64,000 bases of DNA from Schaalia sp. 19OD2882. GTDB taxonomy: Bacteria > Actinomycetota > Actinomycetes > Actinomycetales > Actinomycetaceae. Under the pieces are notes generated by a model that worked only from the letters and a program-made list of their open reading frames with translations, ran no database searches and was not told the DNA's origin. Every line of letters begins with the position of its first letter. Position 1 is the first letter of the stretch. Below, one piece after another: positions 17,509-29,215 of this stretch. The stretch is from positions 2,232,001-2,296,000 of the forward strand of contig NZ_CP065521.1 in assembly GCF_018986735.1 (NCBI RefSeq), given 5' to 3'. The position numbers and the translations under genes were made by a program.

Positions 17509-18264
17509 TCATGAGGGCCCCTCGGCTGCACGATCCCCATCTGTGGCCCGCCGGAACAGGTGAGGACTCGGGTGCAGGGCCTGCAGCCAGTAGCGGGTCG
17601 CGCGCACGTGCTCCATCGCCAGGGAACGCGCGCACGTGGGATCCCGGTCGATGACGGCCCGGGCAATGCGCAGGTGGGACTGGTCGCTGGAGGACTTGAC
17701 GCCTTCGTCCAGGCCGGCGCCATGAATGTCGAAGTCCTTGCCGCGCGAGCGGATGATCTCCGACAAGGTGGCGCTCATCGGGTCGTCGGCGCCGCCTCCG
17801 ATCGCGTCATGGAAATGCGAGTCCATGTCCTGGGCGGCCGGTGAAGGTGGTGTCCGTGAGAGTTCCTCGGCGATGTCGAGAAGTTCTCGGGCGCCGTCGG
17901 AGTCCATGCGTGCGGCGGCCAGGGCGGCCAAGTGGCCTTCGAGCAGTTCACGCAACCCCAGTAGTTCCAGGTAGGAGTCCAGGGGAAGCAGGGGGACCAC
18001 GGCGGCGAATCCGCTGAAGACGTGCGGGGCGGACAGGTCCGTCAGACGAGGGCGGCGCCCGTTGCCGGTTTCGAGTACACCCACTGTGGCCAAGGTCTGC
18101 ATGGCTTCACGTAGCGAGGGTCGTGACACCCCGAGTTGGGTGCACAGGTCGGCTTCGCTGGGCAGGACGTCGCCCGCATGCAGGTCTCCCTCGGCGATCA
18201 TCCGGCACAGGCCTTCTCTGGCGACGTCCACGGCTCCCATGCGAGTGAGATTACTCACTCGCAT
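17509..18264 (-). CDS. GntR family regulator, FadR subfamily
   Basis: DNA-binding regulator of 251 residues. The N-terminal winged helix ([40 protein letters not shown]) is the GntR signature. The C-terminal all-helical FCD domain (about residues 90-235) contains HFHDAIGG and [16 protein letters not shown], which supply Asp/His ligand residues for a metal or organic acid effector. Two starts are possible, ATG 18264 and ATG 18240; neither has a clear ribosome site. A GACAAT hexamer ends about 5 nt before the 18264 ATG on the coding strand, so a leaderless mRNA is possible. Target genes may be the broken fucosidase/NhaC pair downstream or the gene itself; this is inference from position. Confidence 0.85.
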   Translation of the reverse strand: MRVSNLTRMGAVDVAREGLCRMIAEGDLHAGDVLPSEADLCTQLGVSRPSLREAMQTLATVGVLETGNGRRPRLTDLSAPHVFSGFAAVVPLLPLDSYLELLGLRELLEGHLAALAAARMDSDGARELLDIAEELSRTPPSPAAQDMDSHFHDAIGGGADDPMSATLSEIIRSRGKDFDIHGAGLDEGVKSSSDQSHLRIARAVIDRDPTCARSLAMEHVRATRYWLQALHPSPHLFRRATDGDRAAEGPS

Positions 18265-18267
18265 GGG
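18236..18267. promoter_or_regulatory. 14-bp perfect palindrome over the GntR start codons
   Basis: CCCATGCGAGTGAG (18236-18249) and its exact complement (18254-18267) are separated by ATTA. Both candidate start codons of the GntR gene lie in the arms. It may be an autoregulatory operator or, in RNA, a hairpin that hides the start. Confidence 0.6.
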
Positions 18268-18270
18268 TGA

Positions 18271-18346
18271 TTGTCAGACGATTGCTGGAAGTTTCAGAGG
18301 GAATCTCAGTGCGTGAGCGTCAGATCAGGGCTTTTGTCTGACGATT
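18271..18346. promoter_or_regulatory. Two FadR-type operator half-matches upstream of GntR gene
   Basis: TTGTCAGACGATT (18271-18283) and TTGTCTGACGATT (18334-18346) differ at a single base, the central one, and both contain the TnGTCnGACnA core used by FadR-subfamily regulators such as LldR and PdhR. They are 63 bp apart, centre to centre (six helical turns), and lie just upstream of the GntR gene, so autoregulation with looping is plausible. Confidence 0.6.
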
Positions 18347-18394
18347 TGCCGATGGGTGGCTTCCGGGCGTCAGACACACAAGTGCGGGACGGCC

Positions 18395-18934
18395 TCAGAG
18401 TTCCTTGAGGCGCAACAGGATCTGGCCTGTGTCCTCGATCTTTGCGCCGGTGCGGCGACGGTAGGCGCGCACTGCTTCGAGCACCTCTCCCTGTCGCACC
18501 AGATCCGCCTCGCGCCGCTCCAGTGGCGGCAGGATGCGTCGAGGTTGGGCCTTGGCTGCGGCCTCGCCCTCGTCAACGCGGCCGACGGGGGACGAGGTGT
18601 CGGGGGCCGGCACGGTGGCGCCAGTGGCCGGAGCGTAGTTGTCCAGGCCGGGCAATTCGCCCTCGAGGCGCGCCAGCACCTCAAGGGCGCGCAAACGCAT
18701 GGTCGCCTCGATCATTCCGCAGCCCAAGGTCCTGTTCAGACGCTCGACGGCGTCGATCTTGCGGCCTCTGGCAATGGTGACCAGCAGGGCCTTTTCGATC
18801 ATCCTGCCTTCGGGCGTGGCGCGCAGCTGCGCGCGTGTGTCCTCCGCGCGGCGAATGGTCTCCCTGTCGACGCCGGGAACGTGCCGGAATCTCCACCACG
18901 CGTCGGCATGAATTCCGGGGTATTCGGTAGTCAT
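18395..18934 (-). CDS. Hypothetical protein with L7/L12-like helices
   Basis: The protein was not recognised. It has 179 residues, is soluble, and has a Pro/Ala-rich linker at about 110-135. Two stretches (LLVTIARGRKIDAVERLNRT, then LVRQGEVLEAVRAYRRRTGA) each have the pattern of the ribosomal L7/L12 C-terminal helix-turn-helix (x-I-A-x-G-x-K-I-x-A-I-x-x-x-R-x-x-T-G). Similar repeats occur in small actinobacterial proteins of unknown role. It is a single-gene unit between the GntR gene and the BCCT carrier; the ATG at 18934 is the first in frame. Confidence 0.55.
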   Translation of the reverse strand: MTTEYPGIHADAWWRFRHVPGVDRETIRRAEDTRAQLRATPEGRMIEKALLVTIARGRKIDAVERLNRTLGCGMIEATMRLRALEVLARLEGELPGLDNYAPATGATVPAPDTSSPVGRVDEGEAAAKAQPRRILPPLERREADLVRQGEVLEAVRAYRRRTGAKIEDTGQILLRLKEL

Positions 18935-19277
18935 GGGAACGATGTTACGTCTGTGAACCCTGTGGTTGTCCAGACAGTATCAAGTGGTCCGGGAATTCAC
19001 GTGACTCACACACTTTCGCACGCTCAAATCACCGCCCGTGACCTGCGGTTTCGCAGGCCCCTTCCGGCGACCCCGCGACAAGTGTGGCGAACCTTTCTCG
19101 ACAAGGTTGCCTGTTTTGAGCGGCTGCACCCCGGTCAAGTCCCATGACACCTCGATGCCACCCCGACCTGTCGCGGACTTGCGCACGGCAGCGGTTGCGA
19201 CGAAAGTTGAACGCAAGGAGTCCGTCCTCGTCCCCGATCGGGACGGCGAGGCCCTGCCACTGCCCTCGGAGGTGCCG

Positions 19278-21233
19278 ATGCCGTCCCGCGCCCACATGCG
19301 CCACGGTGACGCCCCTGCGCCCTCCCAGCGGCCGACCACCACTCGCGGTTTCAGGGCGAGCCTCCGTCAACGTCTGCGGACACGACCGCGCGCCGGATTG
19401 CAGGTCAATGTGCCGGTCTTCCTGACCGCCGCGGCCCTCATCATCGCCGTCGCCACAGCCGCCATCATCGCTCCCATGCAGGTCGCGGGCGCTTTCGGGA
19501 TCGCGGTCGCCTGGGCGGGACGCACCTTCGGATCCTTCTACATCCTGCTGGCCACCACGGTCCTGCTTCTGGTGCTCACCCTGGCGCTCAGCCGATGGGG
19601 GCGGGTGCGCCTGGGCTCGGACACCTCGCGTCCGGAATTCTCCACCGGAGCGTGGGCGGCCATGCTCTTCGCCGCAGGCATCAGCACCGACATCATGTTC
19701 TACGCGGTGGCCGAGCCGATCGCCCAGTACATGGCGCCCCCCGACCCCTCGCACGCGCAAAGCATCGACGCCGCCCGTGAGGCCGTGGTACTGACCCTGT
19801 TCCACTACGGGCTGCACGGCTGGGGTCTGTACGCGCTGCTGGGAATGGCGTTGGCCTACTTTGCCCACAGGCGTGGCCGCCCCTTGTCCGTTCGCGAGCC
19901 GCTGCGGCCCCTGCTGGGCCGACACGTCGACGGGCCCATGGGACACGCGGTGGATGCTGCGGCGCTGGTCGGAGGCGTCTTCGGCATCGCCACCTCGCTG
20001 GGCATCGGCATCGTCCAGTTGAATGTGGGCCTGGAACTGGTCCTGGGCCTGCCCAGCGGTGTGGCCACACAGATCGGCCTGCTGGTCGTCGGAGTGACCA
20101 TGGCAGCACTGTCGGCCGTCTCCGGTGTGGCCAAAGGCGTGAAGGTCCTGTCCGCGGTGAATGTCTACTTGGCGGCCACCTTGGCCGCGTGGGTCCTGGT
20201 GACCGGGCGCACCACTTTCCTCATTGACGCTGTCGTCCAGAATCTGGGGGATTTCGCGCGCTTGTTCCCGGCCCTGTCGTTGGAGACCTACGCCTGGTCA
20301 CGGCCCGACGATTGGTTGAACTCGTGGACCCTGTTCTTCTGGGCGTGGTGGATCACATGGGCGGCTTTCGTCGGCCTGTTCCTGGCGAGGATCTCTCGCG
20401 GGCGGACAATTCGCCAGTTCGTCCTGGGCTCCCTGTCGATTCCTTTCGCCTATGTCGTCATGTGGGTGGGGGTGTTCGGGAATTCGGCGCTGGAACTGGT
20501 CCTGGGCCCGGGGGCGCTCGGGGGCATGGGGGCTTCCGGGGGTTCCGGCGCTTCGGGAGCTGTCGACAGCTCGGGTGCCGTCGACGCTTCTGGGGCAGCC
20601 GTCACCGCCGGCGCATTGGGCGGTGCCGGCAAGGAGTTCGCCGACACGGTCATGGCCAGGCCTGAACAGGGCATCTACCTGCTGTTGCAGCACTTCCCCG
20701 GCGCACCGGTGCTGATCCTGTTGGCTGTGGCCGTGGGATTGCTGTTCTACGTCACCAGCGCAGACTCCGGGGCCTTGGTCATGGCGGAGTTGTCCACCCG
20801 CCAGGTGGCCGGCCCCGTCTGGGGCGGGGACCAGGGCGGGGCCACGGACACGGGATTGGCGCGCTCTGAGCGCTCTGCTGAGTTTGCGGGGGACGGGATC
20901 GGCACCGAGGGGGTGGGTGCACTCGCGGACGGGGCCGACGCCGAAGGGGTGGGCGCACTCGCGGACGGGGCCGACGCCGATGGGGTGGGCGCACTTTCGG
21001 ACGACTCGTCCGGATTCGACGCGATGGCCGTGCCCGTCGAATCCCAGGATCCTCCCCGCAGGTTGAGGATATTCTGGGCAGCCGTCACTGGAGTACTGAC
21101 TCTGGCAATGCTGCTGGCGGGCGGCATTCCGGTCCTGCAGGCGGCGACGGTTGTCATGGCGTTGCCCTTCAGCTTCGTGGTCATCGCTGTGGCCGTCGGC
21201 CTCGTGAAGGAGCTCCGCAAACAGGAAGGCTGA
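19278..21233 (+). CDS. BCCT transporter, choline/BetT-like
   Basis: Twelve-helix betaine/carnitine/choline carrier of about 651 residues in the cytoplasmic membrane. The substrate-site helix reads MLFAAGISTDIMFYAVAEPI, close to E. coli BetT (GIDLMFFSVAEP) and unlike the GMGIG motif of Na+-coupled betaine carriers, so proton-coupled choline uptake is favoured. The Trp-rich helix 8 appears as WTLFFWAWWITWAAFVGLFL. An Ala/Gly/Ser-rich external insertion lies at about residues 415-450, and a cytosolic segment after helix 10 holds three 12-residue repeats. ATG 19278 was chosen because GGAGG lies 5 nt upstream; the frame stays open to 19038. It probably supplies choline for osmoprotection. Confidence 0.85.
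   Translation: MPSRAHMRHGDAPAPSQRPTTTRGFRASLRQRLRTRPRAGLQVNVPVFLTAAALIIAVATAAIIAPMQVAGAFGIAVAWAGRTFGSFYILLATTVLLLVLTLALSRWGRVRLGSDTSRPEFSTGAWAAMLFAAGISTDIMFYAVAEPIAQYMAPPDPSHAQSIDAAREAVVLTLFHYGLHGWGLYALLGMALAYFAHRRGRPLSVREPLRPLLGRHVDGPMGHAVDAAALVGGVFGIATSLGIGIVQLNVGLELVLGLPSGVATQIGLLVVGVTMAALSAVSGVAKGVKVLSAVNVYLAATLAAWVLVTGRTTFLIDAVVQNLGDFARLFPALSLETYAWSRPDDWLNSWTLFFWAWWITWAAFVGLFLARISRGRTIRQFVLGSLSIPFAYVVMWVGVFGNSALELVLGPGALGGMGASGGSGASGAVDSSGAVDASGAAVTAGALGGAGKEFADTVMARPEQGIYLLLQHFPGAPVLILLAVAVGLLFYVTSADSGALVMAELSTRQVAGPVWGGDQGGATDTGLARSERSAEFAGDGIGTEGVGALADGADAEGVGALADGADADGVGALSDDSSGFDAMAVPVESQDPPRRLRIFWAAVTGVLTLAMLLAGGIPVLQAATVVMALPFSFVVIAVAVGLVKELRKQEG
20910..21005 (+). repeat. 36-nt tandem repeat inside BCCT gene
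   Basis: Two complete and one partial copy of a 36-nt unit encode GVGALADGADAE, GVGALADGADAD and GVGALSDDSS. The DNA copies are almost identical, so copy-number change by slippage is possible and would stay in frame. Confidence 0.8.
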
Positions 21234-21957
21234 GACCACTGCGTCACCTCTCCCTCTGCACCCCCCACGCCCCTGATTCCACCCCCCGATTCCGCTCCCC
21301 TATTCCGCACACAATGTGATGGTCACCCAGGACGCCATCAGCGCGTGGTCGCAGGTCAAAGTGTTCTTCGGGCCGTAGGGAGCGCCCAAATCCTGCGCAT
21401 TGTGTGCGAACTGCCCGGCGGCGCAATAGCGTGTGGCGCCGTTCGGAGAAGAATGCCGACGATTTCCCTTTGATCGATCTCGAAATTCCGACTCGACGCT
21501 TGGTGACACCTGTGCATTTCACAAGGCGGGCACATCGATGTTTGACCGCACGTTGTCGATCGGGGTGTCACGATCGACCGACTCGGGTGAAGTTAAGCAT
21601 CCCAAGGCGAGAAAGGCTCATGCATGATCGTCCAAGCTCGCACGCGACGAGCCGAGGGCTGAATGCTCGATCAGCATGTCGCCGTTGACCAACATCTGCT
21701 CACGCCCCCTTACACGAGATCGACCGCACGCCGCCGGAAAGCAATCAGATAATCGCACTTCCCATCCGAGTCATTCGGAGCAAGGTGACTCACTCATACT
21801 CGGATCGGTCCGCAGGCGCTCTATTTCCGCGAATTCAGGACGTAGACACTGAGCAGCAACGGCGCCTGGATCCACGATTTGACACATGCTTCCCTGTCTC
21901 CGCTTCCAACTGACGATGGCATCGAGAAGTCCGCCCAAGTCAACGCAATCAATGCGT
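21234..21957. other. Gene-free stretch between BCCT gene and distal end of CRISPR array
   Basis: No supported gene was found in about 720 bp. The composition is visibly more AT-rich than the flanks. Short open frames here have no ribosome site or recognisable product. No degenerate CRISPR repeats or transposase remains were seen. Confidence 0.6.
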
Positions 21958-23432
21958 CCCTCAATGAAGCGCAGCCCCCGAAGGAGCTGCAACTGCCAGC
22001 AGCGGGATCCCAGAGCGGACACTGATTCGCCCCTCAATGAAGCGCAGCCCCCGAAGGAGCTGCAACGACCCACAAAGGCGCGGTGTCCGACTCCAGGATG
22101 CCCCCTCAATGAAGCGCAGCCCCCGAAGGAGCTGCAACATGACCGTGAATGAGTGCATCGGGAGTACTGTGAATCACCCTCAATGAAGCGCAGCCCCCGA
22201 AGGAGCTGCAACCCGGTCGCATGGTCGGTTGGGCGACGGACACCGGCCCTCAATGAAGCGCAGCCCCCGAAGGAGCTGCAACTCGTGACCGTCGATGAAG
22301 AGGCCGGCGTGGCCGGCGAACCCTCAATGAAGCGCAGCCCCCGAAGGAGCTGCAACCGAGGCGGCGCTCCAGTTCCTCGTTGGAGACCGTCAGCCCTCAA
22401 TGAAGCGCAGCCCCCGAAGGAGCTGCAACCGGGCACGGTGGCCGTCACCGATTGGGTGTCCGCCCCTCAATGAAGCGCAGCCCCCGAAGGAGCTGCAACT
22501 CGCCACGCCCAGGTGCGCGAGCTTCTGCCTGCCCTCCCCTCAATGAAGCGCAGCCCCCGAAGGAGCTGCAACCTCCCACAGCATCCGGTACCACTCGCGC
22601 TGCACCGCCCCTCAATGAAGCGCAGCCCCCGAAGGAGCTGCAACTGCCGGCGCCGTCGTCGTCGACCTGCCGTCGGACCACCCTCAATGAAGCGCAGCCC
22701 CCGAAGGAGCTGCAACTCGCGCGTCTGCCTGCCAGTAGGTTGCATCATCGGCCCCTCAATGAAGCGCAGCCCCCGAAGGAGCTGCAACCAGGCGGTAGGC
22801 CCCGTTGTGCCCCGACAAGATCACCCCTCAATGAAGCGCAGCCCCCCGAAGGAGCTGCAACAGCGCGACGGGCCTCACTGCCATGAAGAAGCGATCCCCC
22901 TCAATGAAGCGCAGCCCCCGAAGGAGCTGCAACAACGCGAACATGGCGCCCCAGGCGGCGTCGATCTTGCTCCCTCAATGAAGCGCAGCCCCCGAAGGAG
23001 CTGCAACAAGCCCACAGATTCGGTCCACCTTCTCCTGGTCGAGCCCTCAATGAAGCGCAGCCCCCGAAGGAGCTGCAACGCGGCCGTCGATGCGTCCGGC
23101 GAGGTGCTTAACCACCCTCAATGAAGCGCAGCCCCCGAAGGAGCTGCAACTCCGCGGCGACGCGGGGCAGGGAGTTCCTGCTGGGCCCTCAATGAAGCGC
23201 AGCCCCCGAAGGAGCTGCAACGTCAGGTTCAGCACGCCGCCCTCCTCGACCTGCGCCCCTCAATGAAGCGCAGCCCCCGAAGGAGCTGCAACATCCGTCT
23301 ACTACAGGGCATCAGACGCCCTATGGCCCTCAATGAAGCGCAGCCCCCGAAGGAGCTGCAACATTCCTGATCCTCCGCGAGCGCGTGAATGTTCGCCCCT
23401 CAATGAAGCGCAGCCCCCGAAGGAGCTGCAAC
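21958..23432 (-). CRISPR. CRISPR array, 21 repeats of 36 bp and 20 spacers (type I-G)
   Basis: Repeats start at 21958, 22031, 22103, 22177, 22247, 22321, 22394, 22464, 22537, 22609, 22681, 22753, 22825, 22898, 22972, 23044, 23115, 23186, 23257, 23327 and 23397. Spacers are 34-38 bp. On the minus strand, the likely crRNA strand, each repeat begins GTTGCAGCTCC and ends TTCATTGAGGG. Twenty repeats are identical; the one at 22825-22861 has one extra C in the C run and is 37 bp. The repeat folds as GCAGCTCC-TTCG-GGGGCTGC, an 8-bp stem with a UUCG loop. Orientation is set by the cas genes, which are all on the minus strand and end at the leader (23433-23609). The newest spacer is therefore next to 23397 and the oldest next to 21958. 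Confidence 0.97.
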
Positions 23433-23609
23433 CGTCCCTCGAATATACCGCAACCTGCCACCGTTTCCCCATCGCCTTGCGAGAGCTCCGGTCAGGTGAT
23501 CCCCGCGTAGAAACGGGCAACACGAAGACGAGGCCGTCAGCCCCGTCTTCTCTGGACAAACTGGGGGCGAGCGCTGCCCGGAGAGGGGCGCAGGACCGGA
23601 GCGCTCGCT
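23433..23609 (-). promoter_or_regulatory. CRISPR leader with promoter-like TATATT
   Basis: This 177-bp stretch lies between the cas2 stop and the first repeat. On the minus strand a TATATT hexamer (23442-23447) sits about 9 nt before the first repeat. No good -35 box is visible at 16-18 bp. It is the expected place for both array transcription and spacer insertion. Confidence 0.6.
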
Positions 23610-26548
<2,939 letters not shown>

Positions 26549-26552
<4 letters not shown>

Positions 26553-29215
26553 TTCCCTTCCGAGGAAATCGTGCAGTCAGCAGCCCGGAGAACAGCCTCC
26601 AAATACGCCACACCCCAGTGGCCCCATCTGCGGTCAGTCCTCGCAATCAGCGATTCCCATTCGCCCTCGCCGACGAGTTCGTTGAGCGCAGCCATGTACA
26701 TTGGGCCGGCGGTTTGCGGATCGTGATCGAAGATCGGGCGTCCTCGTCCATGGCTGGTTCCGATCAAGCGCGTGACAAGATCGCGATCTTCGGAAGCCAG
26801 CGGATCCCTGTCCTTCACCCAGTAGGCAGCAGCTGAAACCAACTCGTGGCGCCAGCCTGAGGGCAGACCAGAACCCATCAATGCATGCCACATCTCACGA
26901 CGACTACGCATACCACTCTTCGCCAGCGGCGTAAGAACCGCCCGGTCATGCTGTCCCAACAACCGCTGGAATCGGTGGTCCTCCTTACCGACGTCATGCC
27001 AAAGGCCCGCCTTGCCCAGAAGCGCGGCACACGAAGCATCCATTCCGATCGCTCCCGCGAGCTCGGACGCACGGCGGGCCACATCTGTGTTGTGTTCGTC
27101 GAGCGGAACCGCCGTATGGCGAGAGATGCTCGACGCTTCGTCAGTGTCGGACTCGACGCATTCATCCTGGCGAAGGACAATCCATGCTGGCCCGCAGGCG
27201 TCGTCCCATGCTGGCGGCAGGTTGACGATCCCTCCCAAGCGTTCCTGGATCTCACCGGCATCCAGACCGATGAACGACTCCAGTTCATCAGGGTCTGTGA
27301 TGACGGTGGGCCTCGACGGATGGTCGGCAAATGGGACGGGCACTCCAAGTTCCCGTCCCGTGTCGACGGCGACGCCTTCGGTCAGAAATCCGACCGACGA
27401 GTCGAGTACAAGGATGTCACCTGGTTGCAGTACCCGTGCAGCTGCATCCGGCCCCTCGATGAGGCAGGTTTGCCAGTGCGGCACCGCTGCGCCGGTGCGC
27501 CAAAGTACCGAATGCTCCAAGGGAGCACCGTCAGCTCCTGCAAGCTTGGTGACGATGGTCCGCAGGGTGCCGATCTCCGCGGGATAAACCTCGTCATCGA
27601 TGGGGGGCACCTCGGTGAGAAGTGTCTCGCATCCGATCGAGTCGAGGGACTTCGGCAGGTCACGAACCACGACGCCAACACCTTCGACGTCCGGCTCCAG
27701 ATCGTCCCGCAACCACAGGTCAAGGTCGGGTTCGACGACCAGGTGCTGTGAGGTTCGCGACCACAGCGCCACGTCCCAGGGCTCCGGACGCTGCCAAAGA
27801 ACCCTCCGACGTTCATCGGGCGAGGGCGGAGCTTCACAGACGGACAAGGGAGAAATGCTGCCCGAGGCTTCGTGTTCACACACCCAGGAGCGGGCATCCC
27901 GAAGGTCGGCAGCTCGGTAGGGCAGCAGGTCTTTGCGGATTTCGGTTCGAGTATCCGGTCCGACCACCACAACAGGTCCGCGAGGTCGTAGGCCCATACG
28001 GTTCACTCGACCTGCGCGTTGTGCCAATGCACTCCCCGAAGCCAGTTCTGTCACCAGGGCAGCCAGATCCAAGTCGACGCCGACTTCAACTGTCTGTGTG
28101 GCGACAAGAACATCGATGTCAGCTGAGCCTTCTGTGGTGAAGAGACCGGGCGTGGAGTTCCTCAGCGCTTTGAGATCCCACGGCCTCATGCGCCCCACCC
28201 AAGTGGCACACCGAAGCCCCTTCTTGCGCAGTTCGGCGGCAAGGGCAACCGCAGAAGCTACTCGGTTGACGATGCACCCCACTGTTCGTGATCCATCGGG
28301 CGCCCACTGCTTGGCCAACTCGACTTGGGCGATCACATGCCCGACAATGAAATCTCGGTAGTCCTTCGAGAGTTTTCCACTGGCGGGCCATGTGACCGTC
28401 GGCGCGTAAGTGACGGCTTTCGAGGCACACACTCGTGCACGGAGGCGGGGATCAGCGTCAAGACGACTGCGCGTGACACCAATCGGCCGCTCTGGCGATC
28501 CGGTCGGGGTGGCTGTCATTTCGACGACTTGCAGACCGGGGACACCGATCAGCTCCGCCCCACTTTGCGAAAGCTCAGTCGCTCGCTTGGCGGTCACGAG
28601 GATCTGGCGGGAGAGGTGCGCCTCGTCGATGACCACAGCCGCATCCAGAGCGAGGAGTCCCGCCAAGCGCGGTCGCGCGAACTCCGAGGCGCCGTAGGAG
28701 CGGAACAACAGACTGGATGCCCACATCGCGGGGGTCATGCACAGGACTGCGCACGCTTCAGGTGCGTCGAGCCACCGGCGGTCGATTGCGGCTGCGCCAC
28801 GCATCACAGTGGACACCAGAGGCTGACGATTCTGTGCCCCTTGGGGGCGAAGGGAAACGAGCGCGTCTCGAACTCGCGTGAGGATCCCATCAGTTTCGAC
28901 GGGCTCTTCGAGAAGTTCTTGGATACGAGTGACGCGGTCCGCATGGGCGTCAGTCAAGGCGCGTCGGTTGACGACAATCGCCAGTCGACGAGGCACACGC
29001 GCACCGGTGCCGCAAGCTGCAAGCGCATTGGCAAAAACATGAACCTCAACCACGGACGACTTTCCAGAGCCGGTAGGAGCTGCAATCTGGTCGGGCCACA
29101 TGCCAGTGGATGAGACCTCTCGGAGCAGGTCTTCCTGCCAGACGAATGGGCGGGAACCCCCGTGAATCGCGGCGAAAAAGTCACCGAACTCATCAATTGC
29201 AACCACAGGCTTCAC
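26549..29215 (-). CDS. cas3: CRISPR-associated helicase/nuclease Cas3 (GSU0051 type)
   Basis: Interference nuclease of 888 residues with the helicase first and the HD domain last, the order used in type I-G and opposite to most Cas3. It shows Walker A APTGSGKSS (about residue 46), motif II VVIDEAHLS (about 195) and motif III TATPTG. The second RecA domain has VATQTVEVGVDLDLAALVTE and QRAGRVNRMG (motif VI). The HD nuclease has GLWHDVGKEDHRFQ near residue 755, followed by helices ending at about 880. Cas3 unwinds and degrades DNA after Cascade binding. The start overlaps the csb2 stop by 4 nt and the stop overlaps the csb3-like start by 4 nt. Confidence 0.93.

Noticed and set aside
21234-21957. 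Further cas or mobile-element gene beside the array
   Set aside because: No frame longer than about 90 codons has a start site or recognisable product, and no inverted repeats or transposase motifs are visible.
21771-23235. Open frames with repeated LQLLRGLRFIEG or NEAQPPKELQ segments
   Set aside because: They are translations of the CRISPR repeats in different frames and are not proteins.
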